Source: DASRSS01 sp035765515 (GTDB taxonomy: Bacteria > Actinomycetota > Actinomycetes > Mycobacteriales > Jatrophihabitantaceae). Taken from it: DNA of 14,887 nt. The notes under the pieces were generated by a model. That model was not told where the DNA came from, did not search any database, and was given only the letters and a program-made list of their open reading frames with translations. Where the stretch lies: the NCBI GenBank assembly GCA_035765515.1, contig DASTXN010000143.1, positions 1-14,887 of the forward strand. Direction: 5' to 3'. Shown here piece after piece: positions 1 through 6,061 of this stretch. The position numbers and the translations under genes are program-made. Numbering within the stretch: position 1 is the first letter of the stretch; the number at the start of each line of letters is the position of its first letter.

Positions 1-134
1 GCCGAACCCTAACCAGCGCGGCCGACAGGCGGCAGCCCGGGTCTCGGCGGTCGAGGTGAGTGCTTAACGTCCGGTGAGAGCGGTGATCGACATGGGTAGG
101 CACGGTCCGTCCCCGACCCGCGGAGGCTCCCGAC
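1..134. other. Gene-free left edge, leader of serine hydrolase
   Basis: I see no convincing gene here. The stretch ends in a good ribosome binding site, GGAGG at 122-126, eight bases before the GTG at 135. No -35/-10 pair with proper spacing was found, so the promoter may lie further left, outside the window, or may not be of sigma-70 type. The long open frames crossing this edge are shadows of the plus-strand hydrolase gene. Confidence 0.5.
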
Positions 135-1619
135 GTGCCGCTCTCCCCCTTGCGACGCCGCGTCATCGGCGCCGCGGCCATCACGCTGATGGTTCTCGGC
201 ACCGCAACCGTGTTCGCCGCACCCGCCGCGGCGACGTCGTTCGTCACCGGCAACGCCCGGCGTGCCGTCGCCTACGCGGCGGATCGCGGAGAGCACGCCG
301 CGGTCGGCGTGCTGGACACCAGGACCGGCCACTTCTACGGCGCCGGCGCGTACAACGCCGAGTTCGCGACCGAGAGCGTCGTGAAGGTCTTCATCGCGAC
401 CCGGCTGTTGCTGACCGGACGGATGCACGGCAGCGTCGAGCGCACCGCCTACAAGATGATCACGCAGTCGGACGACGCCTCGGCGAGCGCGCTGTACGGA
501 CTGTCCGGCGGTGACCGCGTGGTGCCGCTGCTCGCGCGGCACTACCACGTGAAGGACCTCGGATCGCCGCCGAGCCGCGGGGGCTGGTGGGGCAACACGC
601 ACGTGACCGCCAAGGGCCTCGTCCGCTTCTACGCGAAGGTCAAGGCGGACCGCCGGGTGGGGCCGTGGCTGCTGCACGCGATGCGGCACGCGACGGTGCA
701 CGGCTCGGACGGCACCTACCAGTACTTCGGCATCCCGGCCGCGGCCAGCAGCTTCGCGATCAAGCAGGGCTGGGGCGCGGACAGCAACTGCTTCTGCACC
801 AGCGTCTTCAACTCCACCGGCTACGTCGACCACGGACGGTTCGCGGTCGCGATGCTCACCAGCGGCGGTCCCTACGGGCAACACGCGATGGTCACCCTGG
901 ACGGCATGGCCCGGCGCCTCATGCCCGGCGGGCACATCGACCCGGCCTGGCACAACCCGGTGCTGCGCCTCACGCGCGCCACCCACCACGGCAACAGCGT
1001 CCGGCTGGCCGGGTACGCCTACGACCGCGACCGGCGGGGAACCGCGCTGATGGTGCGCGTCTACACGGACGGCAAGCTGGTGCTGCGCACGCGCACCGAC
1101 CGGGCACGCCCGAATCTGAACCGGATCGCCCACCTGAGCGGCCCGCACGGCTTCAACGTGCACGTCGCCGTGCCGAACGGACGCCACGTGATCACCGTGC
1201 GCACGGCGAACTTGGGCCCCGGCACGACCGGCCGGCACGTCACGCGCCGCTGGCTGATCGACGGCGATGCCCGCGGCGCGCTGGAGTCGGCGACGATGCC
1301 GGCGGCAGGCAGCGTCCAGTTCCGCGGCTGGACGTTCGACCCGGATCAGCCGGCGCGAAGCAACAGCGTGCAGATCCGCATTGACGGCGCGGACAGTGCC
1401 GTGATCGGGACCTGGGCGGCCGACGTAGCGCGTCCGGACATCGACAGCAAGTACGGGATCGACGGTCAGCACGGCTTCGACGTCACCGTCGCCAACATCG
1501 CTGCGGGCACACACGAGTTCTGCGTCTACGGCACCAACCGTGGCTCGCGACTCTCAGACCCGGTCGTCGAACTCGGCTGCACCACCCAGACCGTCCAGCT
1601 GGCACCGGCCGGGCCGTAA
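135..1619 (+). CDS. Secreted serine hydrolase, class A beta-lactamase-like, with two C-terminal repeats
   Basis: The protein has 494 residues. Residues 1-33 look like a Sec signal peptide: basic start (LRRR), hydrophobic core and a site near AAPAAA. Residues 34-270 resemble the class A beta-lactamase / penicillin-binding fold, with Ser81-Val-Val-Lys84 as the SxxK motif, Ser112-Asp-Asp114 where SxN is usual, and Lys210-Gln-Gly212 where KTG is usual. The changed second and third motifs suggest a cell-wall or other serine hydrolase rather than a true antibiotic-inactivating enzyme. Residues 276-376 and 380-485 are two related beta-rich units, each with a G(Y/W)-x-(Y/F)-D-x-D motif (GYAYDRD, GWTFDPD), an R-P-(N/D) step and an H-G-F triplet; such repeats occur in secreted actinobacterial enzymes. 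The GTG start is supported by GGAGG eight bases upstream. The gene ends only about 10 bases from ffs, which faces it. The substrate is unknown. Confidence 0.85.
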   Translation: MPLSPLRRRVIGAAAITLMVLGTATVFAAPAAATSFVTGNARRAVAYAADRGEHAAVGVLDTRTGHFYGAGAYNAEFATESVVKVFIATRLLLTGRMHGSVERTAYKMITQSDDASASALYGLSGGDRVVPLLARHYHVKDLGSPPSRGGWWGNTHVTAKGLVRFYAKVKADRRVGPWLLHAMRHATVHGSDGTYQYFGIPAAASSFAIKQGWGADSNCFCTSVFNSTGYVDHGRFAVAMLTSGGPYGQHAMVTLDGMARRLMPGGHIDPAWHNPVLRLTRATHHGNSVRLAGYAYDRDRRGTALMVRVYTDGKLVLRTRTDRARPNLNRIAHLSGPHGFNVHVAVPNGRHVITVRTANLGPGTTGRHVTRRWLIDGDARGALESATMPAAGSVQFRGWTFDPDQPARSNSVQIRIDGADSAVIGTWAADVARPDIDSKYGIDGQHGFDVTVANIAAGTHEFCVYGTNRGSRLSDPVVELGCTTQTVQLAPAGP

Positions 1620-1628
1620 TAGGTAGAG

Positions 1629-1716
1629 GACCCCCCGCGCACCCGCCAGAGCCTGCTTATCCTTGCTGCCTTCCGGCCCTGGGGAGGTTCGCAGGGTGGG
1701 CGCCGCGCGGGGGGCC
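1629..1716 (-). ncRNA. ffs: Signal recognition particle RNA (4.5S-type, small bacterial form)
   Basis: The minus strand carries the conserved apical domain of SRP RNA: GGCCGGAAGGCAGCAAGG around 1661-1677, with the GGAA tetraloop, followed by the asymmetric-loop side AAGCAGGCTCTGG. The ends form a perfect 10-bp stem, 1705-1714 pairing with 1631-1640. The length of roughly 88-95 nt fits the small form lacking an Alu domain. The RNA binds Ffh and directs membrane and secreted proteins to FtsY and SecYEG. It is transcribed toward the serine hydrolase. Exact ends are uncertain by a few bases. No clear U-tract follows the 3' end, so the strong terminal stem may help define it. Confidence 0.93.
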
Positions 1717-1724
1717 GACGCCGA

Positions 1725-1730
1725 AGTCTA
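1725..1730 (-). promoter_or_regulatory. Probable -10 element of ffs
   Basis: On the minus strand TAGACT lies about 8-10 bases before the first paired bases of the SRP RNA, as expected for a sigma-70-type -10 box. No recognisable -35 hexamer is found at the right distance. Confidence 0.45.
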
Positions 1731-1756
1731 CGCATCCCCTCGCGCGGCCGGGGGAG

Positions 1757-1787
1757 TTGGCGGCCACAGCGGGCGACTGCGTATCCT
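1757..1787 (+). promoter_or_regulatory. Possible promoter of tRNA-Ser
   Basis: TTGGCG (1757-1762) and TATCCT (1782-1787) resemble -35 and -10 boxes, separated by 19 bases, which is slightly long. The -10 lies 7 bases before the tRNA. Together with the ffs -10 on the other strand it would make a divergent promoter pair in a gap of under 80 bp. Confidence 0.4.
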
Positions 1788-1794
1788 GCTGAAC

Positions 1795-1882
1795 GGAGGA
1801 TTCGCCTAGTGGCCTATGGCGCTCGCCTGGAACGCGGGTTGGGGGCAACCCCTCGCGGGTTCAAATCCCGCATCCTCCGCCA
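1795..1882 (+). tRNA. tRNA-Ser (anticodon GGA)
   Basis: A complete class II tRNA of 88 nt. The acceptor stem GGAGGAT pairs with ATCCTCC, followed by G73 and an encoded CCA (1880-1882). The anticodon loop CTGGAAC places GGA at 1829-1831, reading UCC and UCU. The long variable arm (GTTGGGGGCAACCCC region) is typical of serine tRNAs, and the T-loop is TTCAAAT. It sits next to ffs on the opposite strand, and a hairpin terminator follows after 8 bases. Confidence 0.97.
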
Positions 1883-1890
1883 GTTGCACC

Positions 1891-1925
1891 AAGGGGCGGC
1901 GTCCGGATCGACGGGCGCCGCCCTT
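1891..1925. terminator. Bidirectional hairpin terminator between tRNA-Ser and MFS gene
   Basis: AAGGGGCGGCG (1891-1901) pairs with CGCCGCCCTT (1916-1925), giving a 10-bp GC stem with one bulged G and a 14-base loop. It lies just after the tRNA on the plus strand and 26 bases after the MFS stop on the minus strand, so it can serve both. The following T-run is short (TTT at 1931-1933). Confidence 0.65.
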
Positions 1926-1951
1926 GCGCGTTTCCGGCCCGGCTCCCGTGA

Positions 1952-3184
1952 TCAAGAGTCGGTTGTGGCCGCCCCGGTAGCCGCAGCCTGCTGTTGATCA
2001 CGGCGGTTGCGGCGCTCCTCGGCACGCACCGGCGTCGTCCCGACCGCGAGCAGCGGCAGTACCGCGACCACCGCGAACGCGACCGCATACCGCGAGTCAC
2101 CGATTATCGCCGCGAGCACCGGCGCCGTGATCACGGCGGTCAGGTTCTGCGCGGTGTTCTGCACGCCGAGGGCACGTCCGGACCACTCGACGCCGGCCAG
2201 TTCGGCCACCGACGTGTAGCCCAGCCCGTTGTCAGCGACCGTGACCACCGCCGCGAGCCCGAACACCGCGACGATCAGCACCGAGTGCGCGGCCGCACCG
2301 ATCGCGAGCGCTGTCATCAGTACCGCACTGGCCACGGCCAGCTGCCGCATCGGACGCAGCCGGCTACCCACCCGGTCCGACCAGATACCGGTACCGATGC
2401 GTCCGGCCGCGCCGAGCACCTGGAACGCGAAGATCAACCGTCCGGCAGCAGCGCTGTCCCAGCCGCGCTCGCCCACCAGGTACACCAGCGTGAACGTGGC
2501 GACCGCGAACTGCGGCACGACGAGCAGCGCACTGGACAGGTGCACGCGGGCGAGCTGACGCGATCCCCGGTACGGCGACGGCGCAGCGGCGGGCGCCGGC
2601 GCACCCGCGGGACGTACCGGACGGGGCGGATCGGCGACCAGCAGCCAGACCGCGGCAGCGGCGAGCGCGCACAGCGCGGCCGGGAACAGCAACGCGGCGC
2701 GTGCACCAAACGCGGACGCAAGCGGCGGCAGCGCCAGGGACGCGAGGGCAACGCCCAGCGGCTGCGCGGTCTGGCGCGTCCCCATCGCCAGGCCACGCTC
2801 GTGCACCGGGAACCAGCCCATCACGACGCGCCCGCTAGCCGCGTTCACCGAGGCACCGGCCGCCCCGGCGAGCGCGAGCAGCAGCGCGGTCGCGACCACG
2901 CCCGGGACGGCGGCGGCGACCGCCAGCAAGACCGCGGCTATCCCGACGCCGGACGCGATCACCACGCGCTCGCCGCGGCGGTCGGCGAGGGCGCCCCAGG
3001 CGATCAGCGTCAGCAGCAGCCCGACCATCGGCGCGGAAACCAGCGCGCTCGCACCGAGCAGGCTCAGGCCCTCGTCGTGCCGCAGCGCGGGGACGAGCAT
3101 CGGCACGCCGTACAGGAACGAGCAGGTGGCGGCCTGCGAGAACGTGCCGACGGCCAGGATCGTCCACCGGTTGTGATCGGACAT
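1952..3184 (-). CDS. MFS transporter
   Basis: The protein has 410 residues and about 12 hydrophobic segments, with the first at roughly residues 8-30. The MFS motif A-like stretch GALADRRGERVV lies at 64-75 between segments 2 and 3, and GWFPVHERGLAMG at 123-135 with RQTAQPLG after it is typical of the MFS_1 group containing NarK/CynX-like and drug-efflux relatives. A Pro/Ala-rich linker at about 184-212 separates the two six-helix halves. The C-terminal tail (RRNRRDQQQ) is hydrophilic. The substrate cannot be told from sequence. I chose the ATG at 3184 because helix 1 begins directly after it; a TTG at 3211 would add nine residues. The ribosome binding site is weak (GGGTGG). The alpha/beta hydrolase gene lies 61 bp upstream in the same direction, so co-transcription is possible. 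Confidence 0.88.
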   Translation of the reverse strand: MSDHNRWTILAVGTFSQAATCSFLYGVPMLVPALRHDEGLSLLGASALVSAPMVGLLLTLIAWGALADRRGERVVIASGVGIAAVLLAVAAAVPGVVATALLLALAGAAGASVNAASGRVVMGWFPVHERGLAMGTRQTAQPLGVALASLALPPLASAFGARAALLFPAALCALAAAAVWLLVADPPRPVRPAGAPAPAAAPSPYRGSRQLARVHLSSALLVVPQFAVATFTLVYLVGERGWDSAAAGRLIFAFQVLGAAGRIGTGIWSDRVGSRLRPMRQLAVASAVLMTALAIGAAAHSVLIVAVFGLAAVVTVADNGLGYTSVAELAGVEWSGRALGVQNTAQNLTAVITAPVLAAIIGDSRYAVAFAVVAVLPLLAVGTTPVRAEERRNRRDQQQAAATGAATTDS

Positions 3185-3245
3185 GGCCGCCACCCTAGCC
3201 GACTGTCCCAATGGGCAGGATCACGATCTCAGATGTCGGGACGCC

Positions 3246-4109
3246 TCAGCCGGGGGACTTCGCCACGAAGTCGAGCACCGCCTCGGCGAAGGCCGCCGCG
3301 TGGCGCCGGTGCGGCTCGTGCCCACCGCCGGGGAAGACGACCAGCTGGCACCCGGGCAGGTGCTCGCGGGTGGCGTGCGCGTGCGCGAGCGGGATGACGC
3401 CGTCGCCTTCGGACCAGACCAACATCGTCGGCACATGGTCGGCGAGATAGCGCATCTCGAGGAACGAGCCGCGCTGCCCGGACGGTTCGATCACCCCGCG
3501 CAGGGCCGCGAAGAACGCCGCCCGTCCCGCGTCGTCCGCGAGTGCGCGTCCGGCTCGCGACAGGTTCACCAGGTTGTCCGGTGTCAGCCGCAGCGCGCGG
3601 TGCAGGCGGGGGCTGCGGTAGAGCCGCCGCATCCGCGGGGCCATCGCGAGTGCGAGCACACGCGGCGCGATCGGCAGCGCAGCGGCCCGCAACGCGATGT
3701 GCACCTCGCGTCCCAGGCCGCCGGCCGAGACGAGCACCAGCCGCTGCACGTGCTGGGGATAGTGGTAGCCGAAGTGCACCGCGATCGCGCCGCCGAGCGA
3801 GTGCCCGCACAGCGTCGCGCGCTCGATGCCGATCGCTTCGAACAGCAGGTGCAGTTGCCGGGCGAAGTCGTCCAGCAGGTAGTCGCCGGCGGGTTTGTCC
3901 GACCTGCCGTGACCGAGCAGGTCGACGGCGAATACCCGCAGCCCGCGCTCGGCCAGCGGTTCGACGGCCTTGTCCCACGTGCCGCTGTCGGACGCCAGGC
4001 CGTGCAGCAGCACGATCGGCTCGCCGTCCGCGGGACCGGCCTGCTCGTAGGACACCACGTGTCCCTCGACGACCGCCGTCCGGCGCACCGGATCCACCGC
4101 ACCTGCCAC
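3246..4109 (-). CDS. Alpha/beta fold hydrolase
   Basis: The protein has 287 residues, close to the usual size for this superfamily, with no signal peptide, so it is probably cytoplasmic. The HG oxyanion motif (LLHGLAS) is at 34-40, the DLLGHGRSDKP segment at 63-73, the nucleophile elbow GHSLGG at 102-107 with Ser104, the acidic residue is probably Asp236 (SEGDGVIP), and the catalytic His is His264 (GGGHEPH). A helical cap is likely at about 135-220. These residues make an active serine hydrolase probable, but the substrate is open: esterase, lactonase, C-C hydrolase and haloperoxidase-like members look alike. The start is GTG at 4109 with AGGTG close upstream; a GTG four codons downstream is an alternative. 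It precedes the MFS gene and follows the MEDS gene after 107 bp. Confidence 0.87.
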   Translation of the reverse strand: MAGAVDPVRRTAVVEGHVVSYEQAGPADGEPIVLLHGLASDSGTWDKAVEPLAERGLRVFAVDLLGHGRSDKPAGDYLLDDFARQLHLLFEAIGIERATLCGHSLGGAIAVHFGYHYPQHVQRLVLVSAGGLGREVHIALRAAALPIAPRVLALAMAPRMRRLYRSPRLHRALRLTPDNLVNLSRAGRALADDAGRAAFFAALRGVIEPSGQRGSFLEMRYLADHVPTMLVWSEGDGVIPLAHAHATREHLPGCQLVVFPGGGHEPHRRHAAAFAEAVLDFVAKSPG

Positions 4110-4198
4110 GCACCTGCACGCTACCGGCGCAGCGGTGAACCGAGTACGGCGGCCGGTCGCGCTGTGACGTCAGCGCGGAGCGCAGCGTCAGCCGCGGG

Positions 4199-4226
4199 AA
4201 CGTCAGCGCTCGAACGTCAGCGCTCG
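4199..4226. repeat. Tandem 14-bp duplication across a stop codon
   Basis: AACGTCAGCGCTCG occurs twice in exact tandem (4199-4212, 4213-4226). The second copy contains the TGA of the MEDS-HATPase gene (4217-4219 on the minus strand). The shared core CGTCAGC appears twice more at 4168-4174 and 4186-4192, making a short degenerate array just after the gene. Confidence 0.85.
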
Positions 4227-5107
4227 ATGTGCATCCGCACGCAGGTGCCGGACGACGGCCCGCGCACCTGGACGAGATCGCACAGGTGGTTGACCAGCCA
4301 CAGCCCGCGGCCGCTGGTGTCGCCCAGCGCGGGAGCGACGCGTCCGGCGAAGGGATCGCGGATACGCCCGCTGTCGTGCACCTCGCAGACCAGTGAGTCG
4401 TCCACGGACCACAGCGCGAACTCCGCCGGGCCGCGGCCGTGCCGGATGCTGTTCGTGACCACCTCGTTCACGGCGCAGACGAACGCCTCGGCGCGCTCTT
4501 CGGACAGGCCGCTCATCCGGGCGGCCGTGCGCAGCACGCTGCGGATCGCGCCGAGGTCCGCACCGTCGATCGGGAACGTCTCGGCACCGTCGGGACGCGG
4601 TGGCAACGGGTCGGCGAACTTCGCGGCCGCGACGTTCTCCAGATCGCGGCCGTCGGCCGGATGCGCCAGGCGCATCTGGGCCTGGCCGCGCTCGTCCAGC
4701 CACTCGGTGTCGTACGGGCAGGCCAGCCACATGTTCCAGCTGCGGCACGCCCCGGTGTTGAGCAACAGCTCGTGCAGTTCGGCCTCGGCGCGCTGGGCGG
4801 GTGTGCGGCCGTCGTAGATCGGCTCGCCGAGCGCGCGCACGCGGCGCCCGGGATGCGTCCTTGCGAACTCGTCCAGGACGGAGAAGATCAGTGCGGGGTT
4901 GTGCCCGGCGCTGTCCATGTCGAGGAACCGGACACCCTCGGCCGCAGAGCCCAACGCGGAGCGCACGTCGTCGAGGCGCTCGGGCCGGGTGAGGAGCAGG
5001 CCGGCCTCACCGAGGTCCAAACCTGTGCCGAGAAAGTCGGTGGCAAGCGAGACGAACTCCGCATGTCCCGCGTAGGGCAGCGCGTCGTGCCGGAAGGCAG
5101 ACGGCAC
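4217..5107 (-). CDS. MEDS domain / HATPase anti-sigma-type kinase
   Basis: The protein has 296 residues. Residues 5-165 match the MEDS sensory domain: FRHDALPYAGHAEFVSLATDF at the start, GEAGLLLT at 33-40, FLDMDSAGHNPALIF at 61-75. Residues 178-296 are a HATPase_c_2 domain of the RsbW/SpoIIAB type, with Glu215-x-x-x-Asn219 in the N box (NEVVTNSIRHG), DSGR at 245-248 and GRGLWLVNHLCD at 266-277. There is no phospho-accepting His box, so it is unlikely to be a classic histidine kinase. In this family the HATPase part phosphorylates STAS-domain antagonists or binds sigma factors, while MEDS is thought to sense small ligands. I chose GTG at 5107 because GGAGGG lies seven bases upstream and the MEDS domain begins at once; an ATG at 5176 has no such site. 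No partner STAS protein is in the window. Confidence 0.85.
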   Translation of the reverse strand: MPSAFRHDALPYAGHAEFVSLATDFLGTGLDLGEAGLLLTRPERLDDVRSALGSAAEGVRFLDMDSAGHNPALIFSVLDEFARTHPGRRVRALGEPIYDGRTPAQRAEAELHELLLNTGACRSWNMWLACPYDTEWLDERGQAQMRLAHPADGRDLENVAAAKFADPLPPRPDGAETFPIDGADLGAIRSVLRTAARMSGLSEERAEAFVCAVNEVVTNSIRHGRGPAEFALWSVDDSLVCEVHDSGRIRDPFAGRVAPALGDTSGRGLWLVNHLCDLVQVRGPSSGTCVRMHIER

Positions 5108-5114
5108 GCGCGAG

Positions 5115-5120
5115 CCCTCC
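5115..5120 (-). promoter_or_regulatory. Ribosome binding site that decides the MEDS-HATPase start
   Basis: GGAGGG on the minus strand, seven bases before GTG at 5107, is a near-ideal Shine-Dalgarno sequence. It favours this start over the upstream in-frame ATG at 5176, which is preceded by TTTCCATCC. Confidence 0.7.
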
Positions 5121-5201
5121 GGTCCGGCCACTGCCGTCGACGTGGTTGTTCCACGCGACAGCGCACGGCTACGCATGGATGGAAACGTTATCGCATCTTT
5201 C

Positions 5202-5216
5202 GCCGCGTTACGCGGC
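5202..5216 (-). terminator. Small hairpin with the stop codon in its loop
   Basis: GCCGCG and CGCGGC form a perfect 6-bp stem whose 3-base loop is exactly the TAA stop of the basic-tail gene (5208-5210). No U-tract follows, so a role in termination is only a possibility; an effect on mRNA stability is equally open. Confidence 0.3.
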
Positions 5217-5561
5217 AGCGTGCCGCCTCGGCTTTCCGGTCTTCGCGACCTTCTGCGCGGCCGCGGTCTTTGCGACCGCCCGCTTCGTCTTCGCCGCCGT
5301 GTCGGCCTGCTTCGCCTTGGTCGCAGCCGAACCCTTCGCACCACCGCCGCACCCGGCACGCGCCTGGGCGATGATGTCGTCGTCGAGGCCGAGGATCGTC
5401 AGCAGCATCCGGCAATCGGCGGCATCAGTTGCGGACGCGGCGACCACGCGCACGGTGCGACGTTGCCACTCGGCGTGCAGCTCCTCCTCCGCGTGCATCC
5501 GCGCAAGATCCGCGTCGGAGACCGGAGTGCCCTCCACCGTCATCGTGATTCGTCCCGTCAT
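5208..5561 (-). CDS. Small conserved-looking protein with basic Ala/Lys tail
   Basis: The protein has 117 residues and I assign no function. Residues 1-68 are acidic to neutral and look folded, with ARMHAEEELHAEWQRRT at 20-36 and ATDAADCRMLLTILGLDDD at 44-62. Residues 70-117 are low-complexity, rich in Ala, Lys and Thr (KAKQADTAAKTKRAVAKTA, ending KPRRHAAA), like the tails of actinobacterial nucleoid proteins such as HupB. I infer a DNA- or RNA-binding or cell-wall-associated tail, but this is composition only. Start ATG at 5561 has a weak ribosome binding site; an in-frame ATG at 5543 is an alternative. It lies 50 bp after the response regulator and about 100 bp before the MEDS-HATPase gene, all in the same direction. 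Confidence 0.7.
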   Translation of the reverse strand: MTGRITMTVEGTPVSDADLARMHAEEELHAEWQRRTVRVVAASATDAADCRMLLTILGLDDDIIAQARAGCGGGAKGSAATKAKQADTAAKTKRAVAKTAAAQKVAKTGKPRRHAAA

Positions 5562-5611
5562 GGCCGCACCATTCCCACAACGCTTGGGGGTCTAACTGGG
5601 CGCGCCCTGTG

Positions 5612-6061
5612 TCAGTCGGACGGCAGCGTGGCGACGTTGCCGAAGAACTCGTCGATCTTCTTCACCACCTGGGCGAATGCGTTGAAATCGACCGGCTTGG
5701 CCACGTAGACGTTCGCGTGCAGGTCGTAACTCTTCGTCACGTCGTCGACGGAGGTGGACGTCGTCAGCACCACGACCGGAATCCGGCGCAGCTCCGGATC
5801 GGCCTTGACCTCGGCCAGCACCTCGTGCCCGGACATCCGCGGCAGGTTCAGGTCGAGCAGGATCAGGTCCGGACGCTCCCGGTCGGCGTAGGCGCCCTGC
5901 TTGCGCAGGAACTCCATCGCCTGGACGCCGTCGCTGACCACGTCGAGGCGGGTGTCCAGCTTGGCAGCCTGCAGCGCCTCTCGCGCGATCAGCACGTCAC
6001 CCGGGTCGTCCTCGACGAGCAGGACACCCAGCCGGCGGTGGTCGGTCGGCGCGGCGCTCAT
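5612..6061 (-). CDS. Single-domain response regulator (Rcp1-like)
   Basis: The protein has 149 residues and is one receiver domain with no output domain. The phospho-acceptor is Asp70 (LILLDLNLPRMSG), the acidic pair is Asp18-Asp19 (LLVEDDPGD), the conserved Thr is Thr100 (VVVLTTS) and the Lys is Lys122 (AKPVD). The EDDPGD start and long alpha-4 region are typical of regulators paired with phytochrome- or CHASE3-type kinases. It probably relays phosphate or acts by protein contact rather than by binding DNA. Its ATG overlaps the kinase stop by four bases (ATGA at 6058-6061), strongly implying translational coupling and a cognate pair. Confidence 0.93.
   Translation of the reverse strand: MSAAPTDHRRLGVLLVEDDPGDVLIAREALQAAKLDTRLDVVSDGVQAMEFLRKQGAYADRERPDLILLDLNLPRMSGHEVLAEVKADPELRRIPVVVLTTSTSVDDVTKSYDLHANVYVAKPVDFNAFAQVVKKIDEFFGNVATLPSD

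Noticed and set aside
9..1514. A 501-codon open frame on the minus strand
   Set aside because: It is the reverse shadow of the serine hydrolase gene. The translation is rich in Arg, Val, His and Ala without any domain, while the plus strand has a signal peptide, catalytic motifs and a good ribosome binding site.
135..1619. The hydrolase as an antibiotic-resistance beta-lactamase
   Set aside because: SxN and KTG motifs are altered and there is a large repeat-bearing C-terminus, so a resistance role is not supported by sequence.
1795..1882. tRNA-Ser as an attachment site for an integrated element
   Set aside because: No integrase, no repeat of the tRNA 3' end in the window, and the genes beyond it look like chromosomal core or ordinary accessory genes.
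3226..3234. The small palindrome ATCT-C-AGAT before the MFS gene
   Set aside because: Arms of four bases are expected by chance in a window this size, and no second copy or promoter context supports it.
3183..4817. A 544-codon plus-strand open frame, and a similar one at 1994-3397
   Set aside because: Both lie opposite clear MFS, hydrolase and MEDS genes and encode low-complexity Arg/Gln/Pro-rich sequence typical of GC-rich antisense frames.
5598..5607. Palindrome GGGCGCGCCC after the response regulator as a terminator
   Set aside because: It has no loop and no T-run, and such self-complementary GC strings are common in DNA of this composition.
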